NCBI GenBank assembly: GCA_014382365.1
Contig: JACNJW010000049.1
Span: 32,543 to 96,542, forward strand
Length of the DNA: 64,000 nucleotides
Direction of reading: 5' to 3'
Source of the DNA: SAR324 cluster bacterium
GTDB taxonomy: Bacteria > SAR324 > NAC60-12
Shown here: piece by piece, positions 34,614 to 44,033 of the stretch
Position numbering within the stretch: the stretch's first letter is position 1
Layout: each line of letters begins with the position of its first letter
The notes under the pieces: generated by a model
What the model saw: only the letters and a program-made list of their open reading frames with translations
What the model was told of the DNA's origin: nothing
The model's database searches: none
Position numbers and translations under genes: made by a program

Positions 34614-35810
34614 CTAACTCCCTACAGATGCAGCCGCTTTTTCACCAACGAGCCTGTTTTCTGCAAAACGGTTGTAACGGAATGGTTCAATCATTTCGGG
34701 CGTTTCTCCATTTGCAACCATCATAGCTGTATTATAACCGCTGGCGGGTGATGCTTTAAAACCGTAAGTTCCCCAGCCGCCATTAACATAGAATCCTTCA
34801 ATTTCGTCAATTGTGGATATGATTGGACTGTAATCCGGAGTCATATCACACAACCCGGCCCATTGCCGCTGTACTGCTACATTGTGCAAAACAGGAAAAA
34901 GTTCTAACACATGTGCCGCATAACTTTCCAGAAAACCCAGCGTTGAGCGCATACCGTAATGCGGATAAGTATCAATTCCGTTTCCACAGACCAACTCACC
35001 ACGGTCTGTCTGACTTAGATAAATGTGCAATGTCCCGCTGACGACCACATGATTCAGCCAGGGTTTGTAGGATTGAGTGACCAGGGCCTGCAGTGGATGA
35101 GTAACAAAAGGTAATTTTACATTCGCTTTTTTGCAAACTTCTGAACTCCAACCTGCGACGACTGATATCACAGTACCACAGTTAATTGTACCTCGATTGG
35201 TGACGACCCCAGTGGTTTTTCCATTTTCAATTAGAATGTCCTGTACCTCTGTTAATTGATGAATCTCGATACCGGCACGGTCTGCTCCACGTGCGTAAGC
35301 CCAGACCACAGCATCATGGCGGATTATTCCACCAGGCGGATGATATAATGCACCCAACACAGGATATCGGGGATGATCGGTGATATCGATTTCAGGCAGC
35401 ATCTTTTTTATTTCTTGTGGATCGAGCATAAAGCTGTCCACACCCAGTGCTTTGTTATTCTCTGCCCTGGTTACCAGACCGGAAATAGATGCTGTTGAAT
35501 GCCCAAGAGTGAAATGCCCCTGTTGACTGAACATTAAATTAAAATCCAGCTCTCCGGCCAAATCTTCGTAAAGTCCAAGGCTTTGGTCATAAAATTTAAT
35601 TCCTTCTTCTGTACGGTAATTTGAGCGTAGAATGGCAGTATTTCGTCCGGAACCTCCGTAACCAATAAATTTTTGTTCCAAAACAGCAACATTGCTTATA
35701 CCAAGTTTTGCCAGATAGAATGCCGTAGCAAGTCCGTGTGCTCCGCCGCCGATGATTACAACATCGTAATTCTTTTTTAAATCGTGGTTCTTCCACATTC
35801 TTTCAGTCAT
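34614..35810 (-). CDS. soxB: Sarcosine oxidase beta subunit family FAD oxidoreductase
   Basis: The 398-residue protein shows the FAD dinucleotide motif VVIIGGGAHGLATAFYLAKLGISNVAVLE and the SoxB-type segment GGSGRNTAILRSNYRTEEGIKFYDQSL, with the C-terminal GFYVNGGWGTYGFKASPASG. In heterotetrameric sarcosine oxidase this subunit oxidises sarcosine to glycine with covalent FMN and noncovalent FAD. The ATG overlaps the soxG stop (TAATG). Unusually, soxD and soxA lie about 3-6 kb upstream, separated by three or four other genes, instead of the usual soxBDAG order. Confidence 0.88.
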   Translation of the reverse strand: MTERMWKNHDLKKNYDVVIIGGGAHGLATAFYLAKLGISNVAVLEQKFIGYGGSGRNTAILRSNYRTEEGIKFYDQSLGLYEDLAGELDFNLMFSQQGHFTLGHSTASISGLVTRAENNKALGVDSFMLDPQEIKKMLPEIDITDHPRYPVLGALYHPPGGIIRHDAVVWAYARGADRAGIEIHQLTEVQDILIENGKTTGVVTNRGTINCGTVISVVAGWSSEVCKKANVKLPFVTHPLQALVTQSYKPWLNHVVVSGTLHIYLSQTDRGELVCGNGIDTYPHYGMRSTLGFLESYAAHVLELFPVLHNVAVQRQWAGLCDMTPDYSPIISTIDEIEGFYVNGGWGTYGFKASPASGYNTAMMVANGETPEMIEPFRYNRFAENRLVGEKAAASVGS

Positions 35811-36469
35811 TATATTTTCTCCTCAAAAGAAACAGGAACAGCAGCAATTCCAGCAGGAACCAGTCCGATAGTGATACCAACATCCATCAATGCATCATAA
35901 AGTGATTCTGTTAAGTTCCTTGGATGAAGGATGATGTCAAAATTCTTGGTGCGGTACAGTGTCATACCGACAGTGTGAATTGAAGATTGAAGTACAGATC
36001 CAGTTGTTACCCGATCACGACGCAAATCAACTGCAGTTGAGCGTTCTAAAATTTCATCCCGTCTGGGACCTCCCAAAACAAGACAGCCCTGAGATCCAGT
36101 TTGGTCAATAACCGTTGTGATTTTTGAATCAAGTTTTTTCAGTAAAGCGCTTTCTTTTCCGGATTGACATAGTATTAAGAAGTCATTCTGCGTCAACCGT
36201 AAAAGAGCCATGTTCTTTTTGCCCAATGCTTTGAGAGGTGTAAGTTTATCTGCTCCGGGGAAAATTTGTTCTGCTGCTTTTAATGCATCTCCTGTTGAAA
36301 GGGAAATTTTACCAATGTGTGACCAATCAGCCAACACACATTCTTGGCGCAGATGTCGTTTCTCTTTTTCTTCATCACCAAAATTTTCGGCAATTTCCCA
36401 GCCGGCAACCTCAGTTAGTGCTACCGGATGATTCCTGTAAATACCGGAAAGAGGACTCGTTTTAATCAC
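35810..36469 (-). CDS. soxG: Sarcosine oxidase gamma subunit family protein
   Basis: The 219-residue protein resembles SoxG, a GcvT-fold subunit without known catalytic residues that completes the sarcosine oxidase tetramer. Recognisable are the N-terminal RQECVLADWSHIGKISLSTGDAL, the RLTQNDFLILCQSG centre and the VDLRRDRVTTGSVLQSSIHTVGMTLYR region. Its stop overlaps the soxB ATG, so the two are translationally coupled. It is preceded by the YtoQ-like gene after about 30 bp. Confidence 0.82.
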   Translation of the reverse strand: MIKTSPLSGIYRNHPVALTEVAGWEIAENFGDEEKEKRHLRQECVLADWSHIGKISLSTGDALKAAEQIFPGADKLTPLKALGKKNMALLRLTQNDFLILCQSGKESALLKKLDSKITTVIDQTGSQGCLVLGGPRRDEILERSTAVDLRRDRVTTGSVLQSSIHTVGMTLYRTKNFDIILHPRNLTESLYDALMDVGITIGLVPAGIAAVPVSFEEKI

Positions 36470-36498
36470 TTCATTCTCCTGATAATTATTTTATGCAT

Positions 36499-36939
36499 TT
36501 ATGCTTTGATAACATATTTCAAAATTTCCACAATTTGTGCTGTCGATGTAGTCCAGGCCATAGCAGCGGCATCAACTTCTTTCAATGGATGTATAATATC
36601 TTCGCTATGCAAAGTTACATATGGTTTTCCCAATGCTGCACAGTAGCCAGCATCAAAAGCGGCATTCCACTGTTTGTATTTGTCGCCAAAGCGAATAATC
36701 ACTAAATCACTTTTTTCTATCAAAGTTTTTGTGCGGATTACATTTACCTTTGCTGATTTATGGTCACGCCAAAATTGATTATCTTCTGCTCCCAGACAAT
36801 CTCCGGCTGCGTCACTGGTATCATGTTCGGTCACAGCGGAAACAAACTTGATTTCGAGACCGTTATTGTTGGCACCCGCTATAATTTCGTTACGCCAGTC
36901 GGTGTGTATCTCTCCAGATAAATAAACTCTGAATTTCAT
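36499..36939 (-). CDS. ytoQ: YtoQ family protein (nucleoside 2-deoxyribosyltransferase-like fold)
   Basis: This 146-residue protein starts KFRVYLSGEIHTDWRNEI and has SDLVIIRFGDKYKQWNAAFDAGYCAALGKPYVTLHSEDIIHPLKEVDAAA, which I recognise as the YtoQ family. The fold resembles nucleoside 2-deoxyribosyltransferases, but the function is unknown. Its ATG overlaps the stop of the GNAT gene by four bases. Why it sits between the two halves of the sox genes is not clear. Confidence 0.8.
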   Translation of the reverse strand: MKFRVYLSGEIHTDWRNEIIAGANNNGLEIKFVSAVTEHDTSDAAGDCLGAEDNQFWRDHKSAKVNVIRTKTLIEKSDLVIIRFGDKYKQWNAAFDAGYCAALGKPYVTLHSEDIIHPLKEVDAAAMAWTTSTAQIVEILKYVIKA

Positions 36940-37670
36940 CTTTTTTCCTGTTTGTTACGTATTTCGCTGAGACTTATTTTTTGTTGACCTTTTGCATCAA
37001 AGTTATCCTGATTCAACCAAGTTTGAAATGCACTTTTCAAAACAGGCCAATCCTGATCAATGATGGCAAACCAGGCAGTATCACGGTTGCGGTTTTTATA
37101 CATTGTTGCTTGGCGAAAAGTTCCCTCATATATAAAGCCCAGACGTTCTGCAGCTTTTTTTGAAGGAACATTCAAAGCATCACATTTCCACTCATAGCGG
37201 CGGTAACCCAGTTCATCAAAAACCCTGCTCATCATCAAAAACATGGCCTCAGTTGCAAGTGGAGTTTTTTGCAGAACAGGTGAAAAATGAATGTGCCCGA
37301 CTTCTATAACACCAACAGCAGGCTCAATTCTTAAATAAGTGGCAATACCGATTGCTTTTTGAGTTTTATTGTCAATAACAGCATGAAATAAAGGGTCACT
37401 TCCCTTACTTGCTGTGTTCAACCATGTTTGAAAATCTTCAAACTTGTCAAATGGTCCATAAGGAAGATATGTCCAATCTGCATCATTTCTCTGTGTCATG
37501 TAGGATGCAAAAATATCTTTTGCGTGTTTTTCCTGATTCAATATTTCCAAGCGACACCAGTTACCGTTTATTGATGTAGAAGGTGGTTTGAGACACTTAA
37601 CCCATTTATCAACCGGAAATCCTATTGGTAATCCATATTCATTACACGTTGAAATTTTTAAATTGGACAT
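36936..37670 (-). CDS. RimJ/RimL-type GNAT acetyltransferase
   Basis: The 244-residue protein belongs to the GNAT group that acts on proteins or small amines. It has a long N-terminal part, the strand TQKAIGIATYLRIEPAVGVIEVGHIHFSPVLQKTPLATEAMFLMM with an acetyl-CoA loop-like region, and the family ending YEWKCDALNVPSKKAAERLGFIYEGTFRQATMYKNRNRDTAWFAI. It overlaps the YtoQ gene by four bases and starts 12 bp after the class V aminotransferase, so it is part of the same operon. Substrate unknown. Confidence 0.85.
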   Translation of the reverse strand: MSNLKISTCNEYGLPIGFPVDKWVKCLKPPSTSINGNWCRLEILNQEKHAKDIFASYMTQRNDADWTYLPYGPFDKFEDFQTWLNTASKGSDPLFHAVIDNKTQKAIGIATYLRIEPAVGVIEVGHIHFSPVLQKTPLATEAMFLMMSRVFDELGYRRYEWKCDALNVPSKKAAERLGFIYEGTFRQATMYKNRNRDTAWFAIIDQDWPVLKSAFQTWLNQDNFDAKGQQKISLSEIRNKQEKR

Positions 37671-37682
37671 TCTTTTTTTAAT

Positions 37683-38810
37683 TTACAAAATTTTATTTAA
37701 TGCAGCGTCTATTTTTTCAACGGTGCGCTCGACGTTGTGCAATTTGTCCAAGCCGAAAAGCCCCAGCCGGAAACTTTGATAATCCTCCGGTTCATCGCAT
37801 TGTAAAGGCACACCCGCCGCAATTTGAAAACCAAGTTCCGCAAATTTCTTTCCGGATTGAATGCCTTTATCATCGGTGTAACTGACAACAACACCCGGAG
37901 CTTGAAAGCCTTCTGCGGCAACACTTTTGATACCTTTAGCAGTCAGCATCGCCCGGACTTTATCGCCGAGTTCCTGCTGTTCAGCACGGACTTTTTCAAA
38001 ACCGTATGCTTCGGTTTCTTTCATAATGTCTCGGAAACGCCTCAACGAATCGGTGGGCATGGTGGCGTGATAGGCGTGTCCGCCGTTTTCGTAGGCAGCC
38101 ATGATGTCCAGCCATTTGCGCAAATCACAGGCAAAACTGCTGCTTTCCGTGAAATCAATACGTTCACGTGCCAGTGCACTGAACATCACCAAGGCACAGC
38201 ACGGTGATGCACTCCAGCCTTTTTGCGGAGCACTGATCAAAATATCAACTCCGGAACCTTCCATGTCAACCCAAATTGTTCCGGAAGCAATACAGTCTAA
38301 AACAAACAAACCACCAACCTCATGTACCGCATCGGCCAGCGCACGCAGATAATCATTTGCTAACATCATTCCGGAAGCCGTTTCCACATGCGGCGCAAAA
38401 ACCACATCAGGCTTTTTGGATTTGATGGCCGCCACCACTTCCTCAATCGGAGCCGGTGCAAAAGGTGCCTGCGGGCCGTCGTGGGTGCGTCGTGCTTTGA
38501 AAACAGAGGATTGTGCCGGAATGTTCCCTTTTTCAAAAATTTGCGTCCAGCGGAAACTAAACCAGCCGTTTCGGACAACCAGGCATTTTTTCCCCGAAGC
38601 AAATTGCCGCGCCACCGCTTCCATGCCGAAAGTTCCACTTCCGGGAACCACAGCCACCGCTTGCGCGTTGTACACTTTTTTCAAAGTCATCGAAATGTCG
38701 TTCATCACTTCTTGAAATGATTGCGACATGTGATTCAATGAGCGGTCGGTATAAACAACTGAATATTCTAAGAGACCATCTGGGTCAACCTCTGGTAATA
38801 ATCCGGGCAT
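37683..38810 (-). CDS. Class V PLP aminotransferase (alanine/serine-glyoxylate type)
   Basis: The 375-residue protein has the class V aminotransferase layout of alanine-glyoxylate and serine-pyruvate aminotransferases: AVVPGSGTFGMEAVARQF, VFAPHVETASGMML, FVLDCIASGTIWVDMEGSGVDILISAPQKGWSASPCCALV with the PLP lysine in QKGW, and the C-terminal FRLGLFGLDKLHNVERTVEKI. It could convert glycine or serine with glyoxylate or pyruvate, which fits next to sarcosine oxidase. It lies between soxA (48 bp) and the GNAT gene (12 bp). Exact substrates cannot be told. Confidence 0.87.
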   Translation of the reverse strand: MPGLLPEVDPDGLLEYSVVYTDRSLNHMSQSFQEVMNDISMTLKKVYNAQAVAVVPGSGTFGMEAVARQFASGKKCLVVRNGWFSFRWTQIFEKGNIPAQSSVFKARRTHDGPQAPFAPAPIEEVVAAIKSKKPDVVFAPHVETASGMMLANDYLRALADAVHEVGGLFVLDCIASGTIWVDMEGSGVDILISAPQKGWSASPCCALVMFSALARERIDFTESSSFACDLRKWLDIMAAYENGGHAYHATMPTDSLRRFRDIMKETEAYGFEKVRAEQQELGDKVRAMLTAKGIKSVAAEGFQAPGVVVSYTDDKGIQSGKKFAELGFQIAAGVPLQCDEPEDYQSFRLGLFGLDKLHNVERTVEKIDAALNKIL

Positions 38811-38858
38811 CTATTTTTAATAATAAAAATATTATTGTATTTTGTTTTAATTTATTTT

Positions 38859-41759
38859 TTAACTTTTCAAACGTAATCCTTCAGGGTCATATGCCGCATG
38901 ATCCAGTACAGTTGCTACCACACTTTGTCCATTGGCCAGGCGTATGGTGAAATTGTTTCCGCTATCTGCCATTTCGTTGCGGACCCACGCAAGACCTATC
39001 CCACGTTTCAAGGTAGGGCTGAGTCTGGAACTGGTGACGCGACCGGCTATTTTACCTTTTTCAAGAACTGCAACTCCATCATCCGGAATTGGTGCGTTGG
39101 GTTCCAGTTGATAGGGAACTAATTTGTTTTCGATTCCGCGTTCCTTAAAATGCTGTAAAAAAGCTTTGCCGACAAAATCTGCTTTATCGTCTTTGATGGC
39201 AAAACCAACTCCGGTTTCATAAGGACTACTCAAGGCATCGCTGTCTGTACCTGGAATCAAGTGACCTTTTTCCAGTCGTAAAATACGCTGCGTTTCCACA
39301 CCAAATGGCTTGAGTCCAAACTCTTCACCTTCTGTCATCAAATGTTTCCACATCGACTCTCCATATTCTGCAGGAAAGTGAACTTCATAACCCAGTTCTC
39401 CTGTGAAACCAATACGGTAAAAAGATACTGGAACTCCGGCGATGCTGGCATTACGACAGTGCATGTACGGAAAAGCTTTGTTTGACATGTCAATTTCGAC
39501 AAGTTTCTGTAAAAATTCACGTGACTCTTCTCCGGTTACATTGACTGCAGCGTTTGCTAAACTGAGATTTTTTACCTGTACATCAAAGTCCTCCACTAAG
39601 AGCCACCACTGAAAAAGTGAGTTGATAGCATCCTGATTTCCGGTTGTAGTGGTAAGATAATATTTGCCCTGCTCAAGGTGTGAAATAGTGCCGTCTTCAA
39701 ACAGTATTCCGTCTTCGCCGACCATGATTGAATAACGAGTACGACCTACTTCAAATTTTCGGTATTTGCCCGGCAGCATAAACTGCAGAAAATCAATTGC
39801 ATCAGGACCGCTGATTTCTATTTTTCCAAGTGTACTCACGTCAATCATACCCAAACCGTTTCGTACATAACCAACTTCTTGCTGAGGATCTATGTATGAA
39901 TCCGGACGTTTCCACTGACCTGCATCCAGAAATTTAACGCCCAAGTCAATGTGACACTGATGGAACGGTGTACGGCGAATCGGAGATAAATGTGGAGCAC
40001 GTCCTGCTAAAATACCAAATGTTGCACCGGAAAATGGTGGGCGCATTGTTGTCGGCACAGCATCCAATGAGGAAAGGCCTGTATCTTGTGCAGCCAGACG
40101 TGCAACTGCTTCATGGCATCCTTTACCCTGACAGGGGCCCATACCCAGACTGGAGTATCGTTTAAGTGATTCCACTTGATCGTAACCTTCTGCAATTGAA
40201 ACACGGGCTTCGGCGCGTGTTACATCCATGCATTTGCAGATAAAGTGGTTTTTGCCAGCAGATTCAATATCGGCAGGTAGAGCCATGATAATTTCTTCAG
40301 CAGAACGAACTGAATGCTGAGTGGTTGTATTATTAGCCGCTGCTTTACCGGTTTGCATTCCTTCTTCATACAAACGGGAAAAATTAGCTGCACCGTGTAC
40401 TTCACCAGTGGAGTACATTGCCTGTGGTAAATCATTGACACGTAATATTTGGCGTTCGGTGTCCCATTCAGGACGTTTTCGTCCCATAGAGAGTAAATTA
40501 AGTTGAGGTTTAAAACCAACTGCCATCACCAGTAAGTCACAATCAAATGACTGGTGAGAATCGCCTCCGTTTATTGGTCCTACATCAACACGCTGGATTC
40601 GTTTTTTTCCATGTGCTGCATGTGCAGTTAGACCTTTGTAAACAGGTACTTCCAGTTTTCGAATTTGCAGTTCAAATTCACCTTCAGTATTTCCTGCTTC
40701 ACGTCCATCGATTACAGCAACTACATTCGCACCTGCTCCGTGCAACTGCAGTGCAGTCTGATATCCTCCGTCATGAGTTGTCACAACAACGGAATCCTCT
40801 CCCGGAAGCACTGCATGGCACATAATAAGTCTTTCGACACCACGTGCAGTCATAATTCCGGGTCGATCGTTATTTTCAAAAACTAAATGACGGTCTGTTG
40901 CGCCGGGTGCCAAAACCACAGAATTTGCACGAATTTTAAACAAATCCGCCCCACATTGTGCTGCAATCAAATTGTCTTCATAAATTCCGAAAACGCTGGT
41001 ATTGACCATGACTTCCAAATAAGGATCGCTGCTGTTTGCATATTTCGCGAGTTCCTGAATCAGTATTTGTACAGCCTCATTTGCAGCAAGTCCATTTAAG
41101 GAGTTATTTTCACAGTTTGAAACTGTTGCAATGCTATGTAGAGCATGACCACCAAGTTGAGGATTATCATCTATCAACAAAACTCTTTTTCCGGTTTCCA
41201 GTGCAGCTTTGGCAGCAGCCAATCCGGAGGGTCCTCCGCCAATTACGCAAACATCAGGAAAACGGTATCTTTTCTCATAACGACGATTGAGGTGTTTACC
41301 TGCGGTATCGATTTTCCCCAACCCGGCCACTTTGCGGATTTGATGTTCTGCCAGCGGCCATAACCATTTTGGTTTGTGAAACATTTTGTAATAAAAACCG
41401 TTTGGCAGCAGAGGAACTAGAAAATCATTGAGTTCACTCAGATCATTTTCTACTGAAGGCCAGACATTTTGAGACTGTACAACCATGCCGTTTCGGACTT
41501 GAGTTCTATCTGCTAAAACATTTGGTTCATGATCGACTGTGACCATGGATTCATGCCCCTGTCCGAAAACATCATAAGCACCACGGGGACGGTGATATTT
41601 AAAACTTCTTGAGAGTAACGTTGTTCCGGAGGCAATTAAGGCAGAAGAAATGCTGTCATTGCTAAAAGCCAGCACACGCTTTCCGTTAAATGTAAAAGAA
41701 ACTTCTTCTCCTAACTCCGGAAGATTGCAGTATTGATGTGTGTCGATGCGTTTTGTCAT
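38859..41759 (-). CDS. soxA: Sarcosine oxidase alpha subunit family protein
   Basis: The 966-residue protein has the SoxA order: an N-terminal ferredoxin-like domain (residues 18-110), an NAD-binding domain (CVIGGGPSGLAAA, GGGPSG at 174-179), a BFD-like 2Fe-2S segment with Cys508, Cys510, Cys543 and Cys548, and a C-terminal aminomethyltransferase domain (FYRIGFTGELGYEVHFP). SoxA binds NAD+ and passes the methylene group to THF. Cys-rich BFD segments occur in some SoxA relatives such as hydrogen-cyanide-synthase-type enzymes, so an alternative electron route is possible. The ATG overlaps the soxD stop (ATGA), so the two are coupled. Confidence 0.9.
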   Translation of the reverse strand: MTKRIDTHQYCNLPELGEEVSFTFNGKRVLAFSNDSISSALIASGTTLLSRSFKYHRPRGAYDVFGQGHESMVTVDHEPNVLADRTQVRNGMVVQSQNVWPSVENDLSELNDFLVPLLPNGFYYKMFHKPKWLWPLAEHQIRKVAGLGKIDTAGKHLNRRYEKRYRFPDVCVIGGGPSGLAAAKAALETGKRVLLIDDNPQLGGHALHSIATVSNCENNSLNGLAANEAVQILIQELAKYANSSDPYLEVMVNTSVFGIYEDNLIAAQCGADLFKIRANSVVLAPGATDRHLVFENNDRPGIMTARGVERLIMCHAVLPGEDSVVVTTHDGGYQTALQLHGAGANVVAVIDGREAGNTEGEFELQIRKLEVPVYKGLTAHAAHGKKRIQRVDVGPINGGDSHQSFDCDLLVMAVGFKPQLNLLSMGRKRPEWDTERQILRVNDLPQAMYSTGEVHGAANFSRLYEEGMQTGKAAANNTTTQHSVRSAEEIIMALPADIESAGKNHFICKCMDVTRAEARVSIAEGYDQVESLKRYSSLGMGPCQGKGCHEAVARLAAQDTGLSSLDAVPTTMRPPFSGATFGILAGRAPHLSPIRRTPFHQCHIDLGVKFLDAGQWKRPDSYIDPQQEVGYVRNGLGMIDVSTLGKIEISGPDAIDFLQFMLPGKYRKFEVGRTRYSIMVGEDGILFEDGTISHLEQGKYYLTTTTGNQDAINSLFQWWLLVEDFDVQVKNLSLANAAVNVTGEESREFLQKLVEIDMSNKAFPYMHCRNASIAGVPVSFYRIGFTGELGYEVHFPAEYGESMWKHLMTEGEEFGLKPFGVETQRILRLEKGHLIPGTDSDALSSPYETGVGFAIKDDKADFVGKAFLQHFKERGIENKLVPYQLEPNAPIPDDGVAVLEKGKIAGRVTSSRLSPTLKRGIGLAWVRNEMADSGNNFTIRLANGQSVVATVLDHAAYDPEGLRLKS

Positions 41760-42049
41760 CAGTTTTCTCCATTTTTGTCTGTGGAGTTTTGATCTAAATC
41801 ATTGTACCAGAAACTTCTGTGGTCGGAGTTGTTAGTGGTGTCTCTTTCGGCCAAGAACCAGCTTTGACAACCACTGCGGTGATACCACCACTCTTTTTGT
41901 TGACCCATGTTGTTTTCCCGAAAATAGACATAATCTGCCCATTTTGAAAAATCCGCATCTGCTGCAGGACGGGTTTTGAATTCACTTTTGAAAGCAAACT
42001 CACTCACTGCACGTTTACCGCAATTAGGGCAATTTAGTTGAAAGCTCAT
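41759..42049 (-). CDS. soxD: Sarcosine oxidase delta subunit
   Basis: This small protein of 96 residues has the SoxD zinc-binding pattern: CPNCGKRAVSEF near the N-terminus and WWYHRSGCQSWFLAERDT further on, giving two Cys, one His and one Cys as ligands. It binds between the alpha and beta subunits of the tetramer. I start it at ATG 42049, where the delta sequence begins, not at a TTG twelve bases before. Its stop overlaps the soxA start. Confidence 0.9.
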   Translation of the reverse strand: MSFQLNCPNCGKRAVSEFAFKSEFKTRPAADADFSKWADYVYFRENNMGQQKEWWYHRSGCQSWFLAERDTTNNSDHRSFWYNDLDQNSTDKNGEN

Positions 42050-42129
42050 AGTGTGTTTCAAGGTCGATAAATTGTTTTAGTTCAATGCTTCATTCAAAGG
42101 GATTAATTTACTAAGATTAATGCCTTACT

Positions 42130-42549
42130 TCAAAAATGTGATTCTGAGATGAATGCCTCACATTTGTCTTTTATTTCTTTAGGAAAAAGGCAGGCAGTCC
42201 TTTTTTTTCTATCCAGGTGTACTGCAACCAATTCAGTTGTGGCAAGCTCTACGCCTGTTTCCGGATTATACATGCTGTGAAAAAATCTGATAACTCTATC
42301 TTTTACCTCAAGTATTTTTGATTTAACTACCAGCAAATCACCAGGAAGGGCTTCGGCTTTATATTTCGTAGTTTGTTCAACCGCAGCCATTCCTCTTTCA
42401 TATTTTCGGATATATTCCGAAGTAATGCCAACTTTGGAAAATAAATGCCATGTACCCTCATCAAATTTTGAAGTGTACCACTGGACATTCATGTGGTCCA
42501 TATGATCAAGTTGATACGGATATACTACTCCGCGATAAGTTTCAATCAT
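42130..42549 (-). CDS. 4-hydroxybenzoyl-CoA thioesterase-type hotdog protein
   Basis: The 139-residue protein has the hotdog-fold thioesterase segment YPYQLDHMDHMNVQWYTSKFDEGTWHL with the conserved Asp-His-Met-Asn pattern of the 4HBT family, and the strands VVKSKILEVKDRVIRFFHSMYNPETGVELATTE. It hydrolyses an acyl-CoA, perhaps carnitine- or betaine-related as in some gene clusters for carnitine breakdown (betainyl-CoA thioesterases are of this type). It lies between a DAO flavoenzyme and soxD on the same strand with gaps of 127 and 80 bp. The betaine link is an inference. Confidence 0.8.
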   Translation of the reverse strand: MIETYRGVVYPYQLDHMDHMNVQWYTSKFDEGTWHLFSKVGITSEYIRKYERGMAAVEQTTKYKAEALPGDLLVVKSKILEVKDRVIRFFHSMYNPETGVELATTELVAVHLDRKKRTACLFPKEIKDKCEAFISESHF

Positions 42550-42676
42550 ACTCGTTCCAAACAGTTTACAAATGGCTTTCAGCCAAGAAAATAATATGTA
42601 TAAAAGTTACTTAATAGCTTAAAACATGCCCCAAATAGGACAAGTCTAAATCATGATTAAGTAGTATAAATTTGGA

Positions 42677-43990
42677 TCAACCATTGACAGAAAAACTGCT
42701 GTTCGGATTGATTTCACGGTTGCGCGAATAGAAACCCATATTGAGTTCCAAACCGGTATAAACCGTTTTGACTTTCACCGGATCTGCATCATGGTCGTGA
42801 CCTTTTTCGCAGGCATCAATCAATTCCGCCATGCAGTGTCCGGCAACCGGAGCGTTTTTGAATTGATTGCCGCTGGAACCGATGGCCATATAAAAACCTC
42901 CAAGTGCGGACTTGTCGTAAATCGGAATCCAATCATCTGAAACATCGTATAAATCAACTACACCACGCATCCTTGATGGTTCTTTCAGTTCAGGAATTCG
43001 CCGCATGCAGCGATAGACCTGTGCTTTCCATTGTGAAGCTGTGAGTTGATTATTGTAATTATCCGGATCCGCAATCCACTCTTGTGGATCACATTTCGGG
43101 TCTTCACTGCCGATGAGAATACTATTTCCGGTTTCCGGACGGAAATATATAAAGTTGTCACCATCCGAAGTATGTAGACCGTTTTTCTCAAAATCAAAAC
43201 CGTCAGGTGAAGGTACATGACAAACTTCATGTCGCAAGGCTTTGGTTTTAATGTTCATCTCTTCTTCAACACCGGCCATTCGGTTAATCACAAAAGAATG
43301 CGGTCCTGCAACATTGACTACAATCGGTGCGTCAATTTGTTCTCCGCTTTTGAGATTCACACCAAGTACTTTTCCACCTTCTTGACGAATTTCGCTAATT
43401 TCGCTGTTAAACAAAAACTCTCCGCCTTTTGCTTCTGCAGCGACTTGTAAATTGTGTGAACTCAATTGAGGATCACTGACATATCCGGAACCCGGTGTGA
43501 AAACTGCACCTTCAATTTTCTTTCCGGTTTTGTCGAAAAAATGTTCATCTTCATCCGGACGGGTTGTACCGTCATATTGATTGTCTGAATAAATGGGCAT
43601 TCGATCTTTTAATTGATCCAGGTCCCAAACCTCATGTTCAACGCCGATTTCATTAAAAAATTTCAAGCACTTTTTGCTGTGATCCTGCCCTTGAAGTTTG
43701 AACATGATGGAACCGGTTTTCATGTATTGAATCATTCCTCGTTCATCTTCAACACCAAGATAATTAGCCCAGTCATCCCAATAAAAAAAACCTTCATAAG
43801 CCATGGCCACGCCGTCCCAGGTCGAATAATGTGCCCGCACAATAGCACACGAATTACTGGTCGAACCGTATCCGGAAGTCGGCAGCTTGTCAATATTAAG
43901 TGTTTTGTAGCCGCGTTTGGCTAATTCAAAAGCAACGTTGGAACCGATTACCCCAGCTCCAATAATAATTGCGTCTGCTTTTCTGTTCAT
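42677..43990 (-). CDS. DAO-family FAD-dependent oxidoreductase
   Basis: The 437-residue protein starts ADAIIIGAGVIGSNVAFELAKRGYKTLNIDKLPTSGYGSTSNSCAIVRAHYS, a DAO-type FAD fold with the GSTSNS region typical of sarcosine- or dimethylglycine-type oxidases, and ends with GGFYMAIGSSGNQFKNAPVAGH. It lacks a GcvT domain, so formaldehyde would be released or captured by another protein. It is the third flavoenzyme of this kind in the region. Its N-methyl substrate cannot be told from sequence. The ATG is preceded by a GGAGAG site. Confidence 0.85.
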   Translation of the reverse strand: MNRKADAIIIGAGVIGSNVAFELAKRGYKTLNIDKLPTSGYGSTSNSCAIVRAHYSTWDGVAMAYEGFFYWDDWANYLGVEDERGMIQYMKTGSIMFKLQGQDHSKKCLKFFNEIGVEHEVWDLDQLKDRMPIYSDNQYDGTTRPDEDEHFFDKTGKKIEGAVFTPGSGYVSDPQLSSHNLQVAAEAKGGEFLFNSEISEIRQEGGKVLGVNLKSGEQIDAPIVVNVAGPHSFVINRMAGVEEEMNIKTKALRHEVCHVPSPDGFDFEKNGLHTSDGDNFIYFRPETGNSILIGSEDPKCDPQEWIADPDNYNNQLTASQWKAQVYRCMRRIPELKEPSRMRGVVDLYDVSDDWIPIYDKSALGGFYMAIGSSGNQFKNAPVAGHCMAELIDACEKGHDHDADPVKVKTVYTGLELNMGFYSRNREINPNSSFSVNG

Positions 43991-44033
43991 CTCTCTCCTT
44001 TTGTTTGTTTATGTTATAAAATACAATTGTTTT

